A DNA stretch of 64,000 bases from an archaeon (GCA_018697295.1 JABHTJ010000002.1:154027-218026); one strand, 5' to 3'. Positions 8,435 through 18,010 are shown, counted from the stretch's first letter. Notes: generated by a model not told the origin, from the sequence alone. Translations and numbers: made by a program.

Positions 8435-9514
8435 CTAACTTAGATTATCTAATCCAAGTTCGTTTACCGAAATAGTATCTTCTTGCTCGAATTGGCTAGT
8501 GTTTTTTCCGAGAATGTATGGGGATTTAACTCCTGTCATAATCGTAATAACTCGTACTCGTCCTTGGAATTCCTTATTTACTCGTGCTCCGATAATAACT
8601 TGTGCTTCAGGCGATAAATTCTCTGTGATTAATCGTCCGATGTTATCGAATTCTTCAAGTTTTAAGTCTGGTCCGCATGTAATATGGACAAGTGCTCCGG
8701 TTGCTCCTCGATAATCTACATCCAGTAATGGGTGAGTTAATGCTTGTTGAACGGCTGCGTCCACTCGTGCATTTGAATTGTCTTCACCAATACCTATCAC
8801 TGCTACATCTCCGTTTTTCATAATAGAAGAAACGTCGGCATAATCTAAATTAATAAGAGAAGGAAGTGTAATTGTTTCTACGATTCCTTTAATCATTGTT
8901 GAGACTAATTCGTTAGCTACAGCGAATGCTTGTTCCATTGGTAATTGTCCTGCGATATCAACTAAACGGTTGTTATCAAGAACAATGACTGTGTCTACTG
9001 ATTCACGTAATTCTTGGAGTCCAAATTCTGCTTTGTCAATTCTTGCTCTTTCGGCTTCAAAAGGCATCGTCACTACGGCGATTACTACGGCTCCTGCTTC
9101 TTTTGCGAGTTGAGCAACTACTGGAATAGATCCAGTTCCTGATCCTCCTCCCATTCCTGCTAGGACAAAAACCATGTCCGAATTCGAAACGGCTTTTTTC
9201 AAGTCAGTAAGGGATTCTTTTGCTGCTTCTCGACCTCTCTTGGGATATCCTCCGCATCCAAGTCCTCTTGTTAATTCTTTTCCAATAAGGAGCTTTTCGT
9301 CGGACTTTGTAATCGATAAATGAAGTGCATCTGTATTAAGTGCATAAATTGTAGCACCGTTGATACCTTTGTTAAATAACCATGTGGCCATATTACACCC
9401 ACAACCTCCACATCCAAAAACTTTAATGTTAGCCTTTCCGGCTTTTAGTTCATCAAAATTAATCGAGTTAGCTTCTGAGTTTTGTATAGCTTCTTTTGCA
9501 AAATCTAATGGCAT
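8435..9514 (-). CDS. ftsZ: Cell division protein FtsZ
   Basis: 359 residues with the full tubulin/FtsZ GTPase core: the T1 loop as GCGGCGCN (residues 34-41), NTDALHL, tubulin signature GGGSGTG (122-128), the PFEAERARID segment, and the T7-type VDYRGATGA region. It polymerises into the division ring with GTP. The T1 loop is unusual: cysteine replaces the common Val/Ile and Ala/Asn positions. The C-terminus is short and acidic. AAAGGAGG at 9531-9538 is the likely ribosome site, with a rather long 16-nt spacing. The gene is read against the nitroreductase and has a long leader. Confidence 0.97.
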   Translation of the reverse strand: MPLDFAKEAIQNSEANSINFDELKAGKANIKVFGCGGCGCNMATWLFNKGINGATIYALNTDALHLSITKSDEKLLIGKELTRGLGCGGYPKRGREAAKESLTDLKKAVSNSDMVFVLAGMGGGSGTGSIPVVAQLAKEAGAVVIAVVTMPFEAERARIDKAEFGLQELRESVDTVIVLDNNRLVDIAGQLPMEQAFAVANELVSTMIKGIVETITLPSLINLDYADVSSIMKNGDVAVIGIGEDNSNARVDAAVQQALTHPLLDVDYRGATGALVHITCGPDLKLEEFDNIGRLITENLSPEAQVIIGARVNKEFQGRVRVITIMTGVKSPYILGKNTSQFEQEDTISVNELGLDNLS

Positions 9515-9530
9515 TTTTCTTTTTTGTTAA

Positions 9531-9636
9531 CCTCCTTTCAAATTTTTGAGTTTAATGAAATTTGAGCGATAATCTTCTGATTAACCCCCAGATTGTTAGG
9601 GATAGAAGTAATTTTTTCTTTAAAAATTTATATGTG
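9531..9636 (-). promoter_or_regulatory. ftsZ leader with SD site, two hairpins and TATA-like box
   Basis: On the minus strand a TATAAATTTTTAAAG stretch lies near 9622-9636. Downstream are an AATCT/AGATT hairpin (9571-9594) and a CAAATTT/AAATTTG hairpin (9539-9564), the latter ending just before the AAAGGAGG. Most genes here have almost no leader, so a leader near 90 nt is notable. Confidence 0.4.
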
Positions 9637-9645
9637 GTTAGAAGG

Positions 9646-10668
9646 TTATTCTAGCGGGTTTTCTTTTAGAAATTCTCGAATATTTTCTTTGAATTGTTCT
9701 AAATCTTGTTTTCTGATTTTTCCGCCTGACGCATTATAATGTCCGCCGGCAGCACTTTCGAGCAAATCTTTTATTCCTGCATTGAGTAAGTCTGCCATAT
9801 TTATTTTCCCAGATTGACTTCGTGCACTAAACGTTATTTTTTTCTCATCTCTAGAACTTGCGAAGATAAATATTTTTTTGAAGTTTTCTTCTTCTAAACT
9901 AATGCTTGTGACAATTCCTTTGACAGATAATTTTGGTTCGAAATAATAAAATAATACTCCTCCTAAATCTTCTGCATTTTTCTCAAAGTCGCCAATTATT
10001 TTATTTGCTTCCTCCATTATTGGTTTAGAATATTTTTCTATAGATGACATATTGTTCTGGTCCGGTAGATTTTGAACCATTGAGAATGCTTTTTGTGGTT
10101 CTTCATTTAGGTAGAGAATTGCATTTCCTATTGGGAAGGCGACTCTTTGTTTAAATTCTTTTAAGCTCATTTGGGCATTGTCGAGAGCAGTTTTTATGAA
10201 TTCATCATTTTCTGGATATAAATATCCCACATCCATTACCACACCGACGAGAGCTAACCACTCTTTTCCTTTTGTTAATTCATATGCTGAACGGGCCGAA
10301 GGAATATATCCCCTATACATTGTCCTATATTCGTAAACTGAATCTGGAAGTGTTGCGTCTTTTGGATGATGGTCCATGAAAAAAATATCTTTATCTTGAT
10401 ATTTTTTTAAGATCGGCTCTGTTAATTTTGCGTTGAGGTCTGTTGTGATTATTTTATTGAATTCTTCGAGTTTGAAATCTTCAATATCTGAATAACTTCT
10501 CTTGAATGTAAATTGAGTAACTTTTGCTCCTTTTGTAATACAGTAATCGAAGAATAATGTTCCGCTCGTGAATCCATCTGGATCGTGATCAGTTATTAGT
10601 GCTATGTTGTCGTTGGAATTGATTTTATCTATCCAATCTTGTGCCTGTGCTTGTTTTATTTCTGGCAT
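9646..10668 (-). CDS. DHH-family phosphoesterase (RecJ/NrnA-like)
   Basis: 340 residues. The N-terminal DHDPDG motif, central FMDHHPKD (DHH motif) and C-terminal GGHYNASGGKI (DHHA1 domain, GGHxxAxG) give the complete two-domain DHH/DHHA1 architecture. Archaeal members act as single-strand nucleases (RecJ/GAN-like) or oligonucleotide phosphodiesterases in DNA repair or RNA turnover, with Mn2+ held by the Asp/His motifs. It lies one base after the Nudix gene, so the two are one transcript. The exact substrate is unresolved. Confidence 0.85.
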   Translation of the reverse strand: MPEIKQAQAQDWIDKINSNDNIALITDHDPDGFTSGTLFFDYCITKGAKVTQFTFKRSYSDIEDFKLEEFNKIITTDLNAKLTEPILKKYQDKDIFFMDHHPKDATLPDSVYEYRTMYRGYIPSARSAYELTKGKEWLALVGVVMDVGYLYPENDEFIKTALDNAQMSLKEFKQRVAFPIGNAILYLNEEPQKAFSMVQNLPDQNNMSSIEKYSKPIMEEANKIIGDFEKNAEDLGGVLFYYFEPKLSVKGIVTSISLEEENFKKIFIFASSRDEKKITFSARSQSGKINMADLLNAGIKDLLESAAGGHYNASGGKIRKQDLEQFKENIREFLKENPLE

Positions 10669-10669
10669 T

Positions 10670-11083
10670 TTATTGTAGTTCTCCTTTTTCTATTAGAAAT
10701 TGGAGATATGGCGAAACTTCACTTTTCCATTCATTTATTTTTTCTAAATCTAACCATTTAATTTCTTCAGTTGGGCTTATGGGTTTTATTTCTTCTTTAT
10801 TTTTTAATCTAGCAAGATAACTTACTAATAATATCGCCATTCTTTCTTTCGTTGTCGGATTTTTCCAAAGAATTTTTGGAGACAGGGATTTAATAATTTC
10901 TATTTCTCCATTAATTTCCTCTTTTACTTTTCTATGGCAAGCTTCTTCTAGATCTTCTATTCCCTCCTTCACAGTTCCTCCAGGGATTTTATAAAAATCA
11001 TCTTTGGAATCTTTATTTACTAATAATTTTCCATCTTCGATAATTACTGGTCCTGATGCGATGATAAATGTTCCTTTGTACAT
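10670..11083 (-). CDS. Nudix hydrolase
   Basis: 137 residues with a Nudix box written as PGGTVKEGIEDLEEACHRKV then KEE. It keeps the GG start, the arginine and the two metal-binding glutamates, but has K where the family has the first E of REUxEE and one extra residue before EEA. It likely hydrolyses a nucleoside-diphosphate derivative, as in pool cleaning, though the altered box leaves activity uncertain. It precedes the DHH gene with a one-base gap on the minus strand. Confidence 0.75.
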   Translation of the reverse strand: MYKGTFIIASGPVIIEDGKLLVNKDSKDDFYKIPGGTVKEGIEDLEEACHRKVKEEINGEIEIIKSLSPKILWKNPTTKERMAILLVSYLARLKNKEEIKPISPTEEIKWLDLEKINEWKSEVSPYLQFLIEKGELQ

Positions 11084-11153
11084 AAAAAAAAAGAGTTTTG
11101 AGAGTATATATTATTAATGGATACCTTTATATTTTGGTTAACTATGTTCTTAT

Positions 11154-11501
11154 ATGAAAAAAGAAATGTGTATTTTTTGCGAGATAATTTCTGGAAATGT
11201 TGAAGCAGAGAAGGTCTATGATGGAAAAAATTTTATTGTGATGAAAGATGCGAATCCTCAAACCACTGGACATAGCCTAGTTATTCCGAAAAAACATTGT
11301 AAAGATTTCTTGTGTCTTGACAAAAAATTTTACGCCGAATTTTTAGAGACTGTTAAATTTATTACGCCGAGAATTTTGGAACAAGTTGGTGCGACCGATT
11401 TTAATTTATTGGTTAATGATGGGAAACATGCAGGACAGGCAGTTAATCATTTACATATGCATATTATTCCTAGATTTGAGGGTGATGGATTTAAGTTTTG
11501 A
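11154..11501 (+). CDS. HIT-family nucleotide hydrolase/transferase
   Basis: 115 residues with CIFCEIISGNVEA at the start and the histidine triad HLHMHII near the end, preceded by NDGKHAGQAVNH. HIT proteins remove AMP from nucleoside phosphoramidates or act on dinucleoside polyphosphates. The TATA-like CTTTATATTTT about 25 nt upstream supports a leaderless start at 11154; an ATG four codons later (11166) is an alternative. Confidence 0.9.
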   Translation: MKKEMCIFCEIISGNVEAEKVYDGKNFIVMKDANPQTTGHSLVIPKKHCKDFLCLDKKFYAEFLETVKFITPRILEQVGATDFNLLVNDGKHAGQAVNHLHMHIIPRFEGDGFKF

Positions 11502-11542
11502 ATGTTGGAAATATTTATTAAGGAAATTAACTAAGGTTTTGT

Positions 11543-13693
11543 ATGGAACAAAAAAAGGTGATTAATTTTATTTTGATTACAATTTTGAGTGTTGCAGTTA
11601 TTATTATTTTATTGGCAAATTTTGGCGTTGATGTTTTTAGTAGTCCGAGGATGGAAGAAAAATATCTAGAATCTTTTGCTGAAACTGAAAAAGGAGTTAT
11701 CTTGAATGCAGAAGTTTCAGATCTTTCCTCGACACTTATTTATTCTACGAATATAGCTAAAGATGAAATTCATACCATTGGAGTTTATCTTAATGGGGAA
11801 AAACAAGATTTGAATTTGAAATTTCATGAAGATTTTAAACAGCTAGATACAGGTGTTTATCTTGATCCGAAGAAATTAATCGACGGAAATAATGATGTTT
11901 ACTTAAAAATTCTTTTGAAGAATAGAAAGACTTTTGAAGATCGGCGGCTGTTGAGATTTGATTTAAGTGGTCCAGAAATTATTTCTATGGATACTGCAGA
12001 TGATGCAAGTTATCAAATTATTGATGTTATCGATGTCGCAGAGATTAGTGCGGTATATTATCTGGACGGTATTGGGACTTCAATTGATTCTTTAATAGAC
12101 TTGGGAAGTGGAAGATATAAGCTCGTAGTAGGAGATATGGGTCTTGAAGACATTGTTTATTATTTAGCGGATGTGAATGGAAATAAAAATGCTTATTCTC
12201 CTCAGAGTCTGGTTGGCGGATTTGACCGAATTGAGAAATTAGTTCCTTCGATGAACCTTCCTCAAGAAATTAATCCACAATTGATTTCTTTTGAAGATAT
12301 TATCCAAGTAACCAAATTTGGTGTAACTGAGGAAGGTGAAACTATTGATCTATCGTTGAGCCCTGCATCTTGTGAATATCGTGCAAAGTTTGTTTCGTTT
12401 TTCTTGTATGATGACTATTCTTTAGAAACTGGATTTGCTCGAGCACATACCAATCTTAACATGATTTATGGGGGATATATTTTATCAATTAACCGTTTTA
12501 ATCAACAATTAGTTCCTACCGATTATTCTCCCCTCAGTTCCCAATTGATTGTTCCCGGAGATTATTATTTGGTAGGTCTTGATAAAAATAACCTTGGTCC
12601 ATTTGAAGGCATTGTAGAGGAAGATTATGATGTGAGTTATTACACTGACGAGAATTTAGTTATTCATGAAATTCATATCCCTAATGGTGGTTTTAGGGTA
12701 ACTGATAACCATTACTTCTTTGAGCGAATTAAGGCATTTAATGATGGTTCTTTAACAACCTCTGTTGAAGGATTTGTTGAAGCTGTTACAAATCCTATTG
12801 ATAGGGAATTGATTTTGATTGCAGATTCTCTTAGCGATGCGGCCGGATCTACGCGTCCACGGGAAGGGATGATGCTGTTGTCTAATACTAATTCTGTTGT
12901 CGTTGGTCATGAAATGGCACATAGTCTTGGACTTGGACATTGGAATGCAAATGGTCCTGGAGTATCTGCAGTAAATCTTATGGATACTAATCCTTATCCT
13001 AGCACTCGATTGGAATGGAATCAGCTTGAGCGAATTCATGCTGCTCTTTGTGGAGATCCTGCAAATAAAATTTCGTTAGAGGGAAGATATGGTGGTTTTG
13101 GAGTAAATCTTGATTATGAGGGATTTCTTGCAGGAGATGGTACCAATAAATGTGGTAATGGTATGATTGCTAAAAATGAGCAAGATGATTGGGAATGGTG
13201 TGAAGATAGTTTTGAGGAAGTTCCGGTTTGGGGAAGTGAAGTTTGTCCAGATATGTATTCTCGTCCTATTGTAAAATGGCCGAGCGTTTATAGTTGTAGT
13301 TCAAGTTGCCTTTGTTCTGGGGGTGGAACTGGAAGTGAACCTCCTGCTCCTGGTACGGGAGACTCTGTTCCTCCAGGTGGTGGTGGTAATCCTGGTGGCG
13401 GGCCTAGCACTCCTCCTGGCGGGCCTCAAGGAAAAGATTGTGCAACTTGCAAGCCCGAGCCAGTTTTTGAACAAAATCCAGATAGTTTTTTAATGGAACC
13501 TACCGGAGAATACGAATGTCCTGATAAAGATTGTCCGAATGGTGCTGGGCCTAATGGAGAAATTGTTGAGATGGAATGTAAACCTGATATGAGTCAATTA
13601 TCTCCCGGACAACCACCCTATTCATGTAAGTGTCAACCTGCCACTGGAAAGAAACCAAAAGAAGCTTCGGATAGATCTTTTGAAGAATTTTAA
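11543..13693 (+). CDS. Membrane-anchored metzincin-like zinc metalloprotease, copy 1
   Basis: 716 residues. An N-terminal membrane segment (about residues 8-30, ending LLANFG) anchors a large outside part. Near residue 456 the sequence HEMAHSLGLGHW fits the metzincin zinc motif HExxHxxGxxH, followed by NLMDT as a candidate Met-turn. After it come a cysteine-containing region, a Gly/Pro linker (GTGSEPPAPGTGDSVPPGGG) and a second Cys-rich tail. This suggests a cell-surface protease. The neighbour downstream is a clear paralog. It lacks the extra cysteines that follow the motif in archaemetzincin, so it is a different family. Confidence 0.75.
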   Translation: MEQKKVINFILITILSVAVIIILLANFGVDVFSSPRMEEKYLESFAETEKGVILNAEVSDLSSTLIYSTNIAKDEIHTIGVYLNGEKQDLNLKFHEDFKQLDTGVYLDPKKLIDGNNDVYLKILLKNRKTFEDRRLLRFDLSGPEIISMDTADDASYQIIDVIDVAEISAVYYLDGIGTSIDSLIDLGSGRYKLVVGDMGLEDIVYYLADVNGNKNAYSPQSLVGGFDRIEKLVPSMNLPQEINPQLISFEDIIQVTKFGVTEEGETIDLSLSPASCEYRAKFVSFFLYDDYSLETGFARAHTNLNMIYGGYILSINRFNQQLVPTDYSPLSSQLIVPGDYYLVGLDKNNLGPFEGIVEEDYDVSYYTDENLVIHEIHIPNGGFRVTDNHYFFERIKAFNDGSLTTSVEGFVEAVTNPIDRELILIADSLSDAAGSTRPREGMMLLSNTNSVVVGHEMAHSLGLGHWNANGPGVSAVNLMDTNPYPSTRLEWNQLERIHAALCGDPANKISLEGRYGGFGVNLDYEGFLAGDGTNKCGNGMIAKNEQDDWEWCEDSFEEVPVWGSEVCPDMYSRPIVKWPSVYSCSSSCLCSGGGTGSEPPAPGTGDSVPPGGGGNPGGGPSTPPGGPQGKDCATCKPEPVFEQNPDSFLMEPTGEYECPDKDCPNGAGPNGEIVEMECKPDMSQLSPGQPPYSCKCQPATGKKPKEASDRSFEEF

Positions 13694-13776
13694 TGTCCTA
13701 ATGCTGAAGAAAGTTACTATTTATTTAATATTTGAATCTTAGAAATGTTTATTAATGTGCCTAGCTAGAATTTTTT

Positions 13777-15891
13777 ATGAGACAAAAAAAGGCGATTAAT
13801 TTTATTTTGATTACAATTTTGATTGTTGCAGTTATTTTTATTTTGTTGGCAAATTTTGGCGTAGATGTTTTTAACAGTCCTCGAGGTGGAGAGATTTATA
13901 TAAATTCTTTTAATGAAATTGAACCTGGCGTTATTTTAAATGGGGCGACCCCAGACATTATTTCTTCGATAGCTTATTCAACAAATCTTGTGGAGAGTGA
14001 CGTAAAAAATATTGAATTTTATATTAATGGTGAATTGCAAAATATTCGTCCAGAATTTTTTGAAGAAATTGAACAATTAGACACTGGTTTTTATCTCAAT
14101 CCAAAAAATCTTTTAGATGGGAAAAATGAATTTTATTTGAAAATTTTTCTAAAAAATCGCAAAATTCTTGAAAATAAGGAAATTTATATTTATGATTTGC
14201 AAGGTCCAGAAATTATTTCTATGGAAACTGCCAAAGATAAAAGTTATCAAATTATCGAGGTTTCGGATACGGAGGAAATAAAAATTCTTTATTATGAGAG
14301 TGGTGAGTCACTCGAGATAGAGACCTTAATTGAACTAGGAAGTGGAAAATATAAAATTTTATTTGGCGGATTAAATCCAGATAATTTTGTTTATTATTTA
14401 TTCGATGAACATGAGAATACGGGTATTTATTCTACAAAAAGCTTGAATGGTGGCAGGTCAAATGTTAAAAATTTAGTTTCGGCAATGAATTTTCCAAAAG
14501 AACTAAACCAAGAATTGATTACTGCAGGGGATGTGGCTTCTGTTTCTGATGACGAAACTTTAAATCTTCTTTTGAGTCCGCCTTCTTGTGAATATCGTGC
14601 AAAGTTTGTTTCATTTTATCTTTATGACGATTCTCCGGGAAACGAGGAATTTAATCGAGGACTTGCGAATCTTAATCAAGTTTATGGCCAATATCTCACT
14701 TCTATTAATCGATTTAATCAACAATTACTTCCGACCGATTATGCCCCTATCACTCCCGCCCTCCTTAATTCAGGAGATTATTATCTTATTGGAATTGAAC
14801 AAGATAATTTAGGTCATTTTGGTGGAGTTTTGGAAAGAGAACATTATTATGATGAGCAATATGATCCTGAGCATGTATTTCCAATTTATACTGGTGGTGT
14901 TCGGATTGTTAATTATGCGGCACTTTTTTCATTAATCGATTCTTTTAATGGGGGTTCTTTAACTCCTCCTACTGATGGGACTGTCGGAGGAATTGCTCAG
15001 GCAGTCGTTAATCCTGATGATAAGGAATTAATTCTTATTGCGGATTCAATGGTTGGAGGAGATGGAATGACGGCTGCTAAAAGGGGTATGATGATACTTA
15101 CAGATACTGTTCCTCGTGTTGTTGGGCATGAAATGGGGCATAGTCTTGGACTTGGACATTGGGATGTTACTGGCGTAGATTCTTCAAATTATAATTTAAT
15201 GGACGTTCCCACTATGACTGCTGGATTGGAATGGAATCAACTTGAAAGAATTTCTGCTGCCCTTTGTGGAGACCCTGCCAATAAAATTTCTCTGGAAGGA
15301 AGATATGGGAAATTCGGAGTGAATATGGCTTATGAAAATGGAAATCCTAATGATTGTGGAAATGGTTTGATTGCAAAAAACGGAAATAATGATTGGGAAT
15401 GGTGTGAAGACAGTTTTTACGAGGTTCCTTCTATTTGGCAAAGTGATGAAATTTGTCCAGATATGTATTCTCGACCAATTGTGAAATATCCTAGTGTTTA
15501 TGCATGTGATAATAGCTGTCTTTGTTCTGGTGGAGGGACTGGGAGTGAACCTCCTGCACCTGGGACTGGAGATTCTGTTCCTCCTGGTGGAGGAACTGGA
15601 GGCGGCGGAGGTCCGAGTACTCCTGGCCCTAAACCTAAAGTATGTGAAGATTGTAAACCTAAATTAACCATTGCAGGAAATGCTGGCGGTTTTGGAATTC
15701 ATGCAGAGTTTACCTGTCCAGATAAAGACTGTCCAAATCTTGTTGGGCCCAATGGCGGAATTATAGAGCAAGTATGTAAACCAGATACAAGTCAACTATC
15801 TCCTGGTCAAGCTCCTTACTCCTGTAAGTGTGAGGGAGTTGGGGAAGAGACGATAAAAGATGCTTCAGATACATCTTTTGAAGAATTGTAA
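13777..15891 (+). CDS. Membrane-anchored metzincin-like zinc metalloprotease, copy 2
   Basis: 704 residues, a tandem paralog of the preceding gene. The membrane anchor is nearly identical (INFILITILIVAVIFILLAN), the zinc motif is HEMGHSLGLGHW (near residue 451) with candidate Met-turn NLMDV, and the Gly/Pro linker and Cys-rich C-terminal module (CPDKDCPN, CKPDTSQLSPGQ) are the same. The first 90 bp are almost the same in both genes while the middle regions differ, so the copies have diverged outside the anchor and protease core. It has its own TATA-like element near 13745, so it may be expressed separately. Confidence 0.75.
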   Translation: MRQKKAINFILITILIVAVIFILLANFGVDVFNSPRGGEIYINSFNEIEPGVILNGATPDIISSIAYSTNLVESDVKNIEFYINGELQNIRPEFFEEIEQLDTGFYLNPKNLLDGKNEFYLKIFLKNRKILENKEIYIYDLQGPEIISMETAKDKSYQIIEVSDTEEIKILYYESGESLEIETLIELGSGKYKILFGGLNPDNFVYYLFDEHENTGIYSTKSLNGGRSNVKNLVSAMNFPKELNQELITAGDVASVSDDETLNLLLSPPSCEYRAKFVSFYLYDDSPGNEEFNRGLANLNQVYGQYLTSINRFNQQLLPTDYAPITPALLNSGDYYLIGIEQDNLGHFGGVLEREHYYDEQYDPEHVFPIYTGGVRIVNYAALFSLIDSFNGGSLTPPTDGTVGGIAQAVVNPDDKELILIADSMVGGDGMTAAKRGMMILTDTVPRVVGHEMGHSLGLGHWDVTGVDSSNYNLMDVPTMTAGLEWNQLERISAALCGDPANKISLEGRYGKFGVNMAYENGNPNDCGNGLIAKNGNNDWEWCEDSFYEVPSIWQSDEICPDMYSRPIVKYPSVYACDNSCLCSGGGTGSEPPAPGTGDSVPPGGGTGGGGGPSTPGPKPKVCEDCKPKLTIAGNAGGFGIHAEFTCPDKDCPNLVGPNGGIIEQVCKPDTSQLSPGQAPYSCKCEGVGEETIKDASDTSFEEL

Positions 15892-15894
15892 TTC

Positions 15895-16158
15895 TTATCT
15901 TCTTTTTGAGTGGTCTAATCTTTGAGAAACTTTGCCTGCGATAGTTTCTAATTCTGGTAAATGTCTTATAGATTCTTTTGCCTGAGAATTAAAATGGCCC
16001 CTATAATGTACTTCTAATGAATCTTCTGGATTTTCTCCACGTTTTAATAATGGTTTTATTGTTCCACTAAAGCGGTAAGGTATGACTTTAGCTCCACGTT
16101 CTAGGAGCTGGGGGCTCACTTCCAGTTCTGTAGAAATTGCGAGATATCTTTTTATCAT
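15895..16158 (-). CDS. Small hypothetical protein
   Basis: 87 residues, basic, no membrane segment, ending DHSKRR. I do not recognise the family. The pattern LLKRGENPEDSLEVHYRGHF with charged helices looks like a real protein rather than a shadow, and no competing ORF exists. It is transcribed toward the metzincin gene and ends 3 bp from its stop. Function unknown. Confidence 0.5.
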   Translation of the reverse strand: MIKRYLAISTELEVSPQLLERGAKVIPYRFSGTIKPLLKRGENPEDSLEVHYRGHFNSQAKESIRHLPELETIAGKVSQRLDHSKRR

Positions 16159-16210
16159 GCAGTTTTATATTTTTTTAATGTTTTTAAAATTAATCGTTCT
16201 CTAATATGTT

Positions 16211-17488
16211 TTATGGACTTAATCTATCTCTGTCTCTGGGGAAAAGGGTAACTTCTCGGATATTCTCAATTCCAAGCATAAGCATAGTTATTCGTTCTAG
16301 TCCGAGAGCCCATCCTGCGTGTGGTGGTGCACCATATTTGAAACTATTGATATATTCTTTGAAGTTTTTTGGGTCCATTCCGTTTGCTTTGAGTTGTTTT
16401 TTGAGAAGTTCTGGTTCATGAATTCTTTGTCCTCCTGAGGAAATTTCGAGTCCTTTCCAAATAGCATCGAAACCTTTTGAGTTTTCTCCATCAGGCATAA
16501 TATAGAATGGTTTTCCTTTAATTGGCCAATCAGTTACAAAAACTATTGTGTCAGGAAATAAATCTCCCAATTTTTTTTCTGCTTCTCCAGATAAATCATG
16601 TTCTGGAATTTTGATTTTTTCTTTTTTCATTAACTTTGCAACTTCATCGAATGTCAGATATTTTGTTTTTGGAATTTTTAGATTAACTTTTAAAAATTCT
16701 AATTCTTCTGAATTTTGATCCAATACTCGTTGAATCATATATTTCATGCACTCTGCTAGAACTTTCATAACGTCTTTATCGTCGGCAAATGCCTCTTCAT
16801 AATCTAGTTGTCTGGATTCGTTTAGATGTCTTAAGGTGTTGTGTTTTTCTGCTCTCCATGCAGTGAAAATTGCAAATACTTTTTCCATTGAACAGGCGAG
16901 CATTTGTTTATAGAGTTGGCAACTTTGAGATAAGTAAGCAGATTTTTCAAAATATTTAATTTCAAAAACATCTGTTCCACCTTCACTACTTGCTCCAATG
17001 ATTGCCGGAAATATTGCTTCGATTGTTTCGTTTTTTGTCATGAATTCTCTAAATGCTTGAAGAATTGTTGATTGTACTCTGAAAATGCTTTGTGCTTTTT
17101 TAGAATGTAAATCTAAGAATCTATTGTCAATTCTGTTTGCAAGGTCTGACTTAGAATAATCTGATGCGTCTACTGGTAATGGTTCTTCTGCTTTGGCTAT
17201 TATTGTAATCGATTCAGGTAATAATTCTTTTCCCGATTTTGCTTGTTTTGAATCTTGGATTGTTCCTACAACTTCTATTGCAGATTCTCTTGTGAATGAC
17301 GTCATTTCATCGAAAACTGTTGAAGCAGTTTTTCCATTTATTCCAGTTATTTGAATTCTTCCAGTTCTATCCTTTAGCACTATGAATCTTACTTTTTTTA
17401 AATCTCGAGAATCGTGAATCCAGCCTTTTAGTAAAACTTTTGTATTTTCCTTTTTTTGAAGTGCATCTTTGATGAGTGTTCTTTCCAT
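16211..17488 (-). CDS. aspS: Aspartyl-tRNA synthetase, archaeal type
   Basis: 425 residues. An N-terminal OB-fold anticodon-binding domain (KGWIHDSRDLKKVRFIVLKDR) is followed by the class II catalytic core: QSCQLYKQML (motif 2 approach), FTAWRAEKHNTLRHL, and GLERITMLMLGIENIREV (motif 3), ending in FPRDRDRLSP, the archaeal AspRS tail. It charges tRNA-Asp and may be non-discriminating. The window also carries GatD and GatE, which handle Gln-tRNA rather than Asn-tRNA, so whether this enzyme also charges tRNA-Asn cannot be decided here. Confidence 0.95.
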   Translation of the reverse strand: MERTLIKDALQKKENTKVLLKGWIHDSRDLKKVRFIVLKDRTGRIQITGINGKTASTVFDEMTSFTRESAIEVVGTIQDSKQAKSGKELLPESITIIAKAEEPLPVDASDYSKSDLANRIDNRFLDLHSKKAQSIFRVQSTILQAFREFMTKNETIEAIFPAIIGASSEGGTDVFEIKYFEKSAYLSQSCQLYKQMLACSMEKVFAIFTAWRAEKHNTLRHLNESRQLDYEEAFADDKDVMKVLAECMKYMIQRVLDQNSEELEFLKVNLKIPKTKYLTFDEVAKLMKKEKIKIPEHDLSGEAEKKLGDLFPDTIVFVTDWPIKGKPFYIMPDGENSKGFDAIWKGLEISSGGQRIHEPELLKKQLKANGMDPKNFKEYINSFKYGAPPHAGWALGLERITMLMLGIENIREVTLFPRDRDRLSP

Positions 17489-17570
17489 ATGATTTTATTG
17501 TTGAACTAGTTTATAAGTTTTGATATTTTATTATGTAAAGATTTATTAATGGAAAAAAAGTCAATTTAAT

Positions 17571-17804
17571 ATGGATACAAAAGATTTAGAAAATGCGATT
17601 GATTCTGCGAAGAATGTTGGCGAGCCTGCAAAAGAGGATGTTGCTCCAAAAATGTCTAAGGAAGAAGAAATCGGATTTCATAAGGGTTCTGTTAATACGC
17701 TCGTTGCTGAGAGAGGAGAACTTGTGAAGATGGTTTCAAACGTTGAAGTTCTCTTGAAGGCTCATGTTGATCGATTGAAGGAACTTGGAATTGAATTCAA
17801 GTAA
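17571..17804 (+). CDS. Small acidic hypothetical protein
   Basis: 77 residues, soluble and helical. The C-terminal half (GSVNTLVAERGELVKMVSNVEVLL) looks like a short coiled coil. No recognised domain. It starts leaderless after an AT-rich promoter region (TTTATTAAT near 17541) and is read divergently from aspS. Function unknown. Confidence 0.6.
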   Translation: MDTKDLENAIDSAKNVGEPAKEDVAPKMSKEEEIGFHKGSVNTLVAERGELVKMVSNVEVLLKAHVDRLKELGIEFK

Positions 17805-17848
17805 TTTATTTTGAAAAGATTTTTATAGTCTTTTTTGTTTTAAACTCT

Positions 17849-18010
17849 ATGGATCAAAAAAATAGGAGATTTTTAATTTCTGGAACTTCTGCTGCGATTG
17901 GTGCTGCTCTTGGTGCCGTTAGTGGATCTTCTTCTTGGATTGTCGTTGCGATCGTAGCTGTGTTTTTTGCACTTTTTGCGACGTGGATTATTAATGGAAT
18001 GGTTCAGTAA
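17849..18010 (+). CDS. Small membrane protein (53 aa), absent from ORF track
   Basis: An ATG at 17849 opens a 53-codon frame ending TAA at 18010, just before the gatE stop on the other strand. It starts MDQKNRRF, then has a small-residue hydrophobic segment (GTSAAIGAALGAVSG) and a second one (WIVVAIVAVFFALFATWII), so it is probably a one- or two-pass membrane peptide. A TATA-like TTTTTATAGT lies about 28 nt upstream, consistent with a leaderless gene. Confidence 0.55.
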   Translation: MDQKNRRFLISGTSAAIGAALGAVSGSSSWIVVAIVAVFFALFATWIINGMVQ

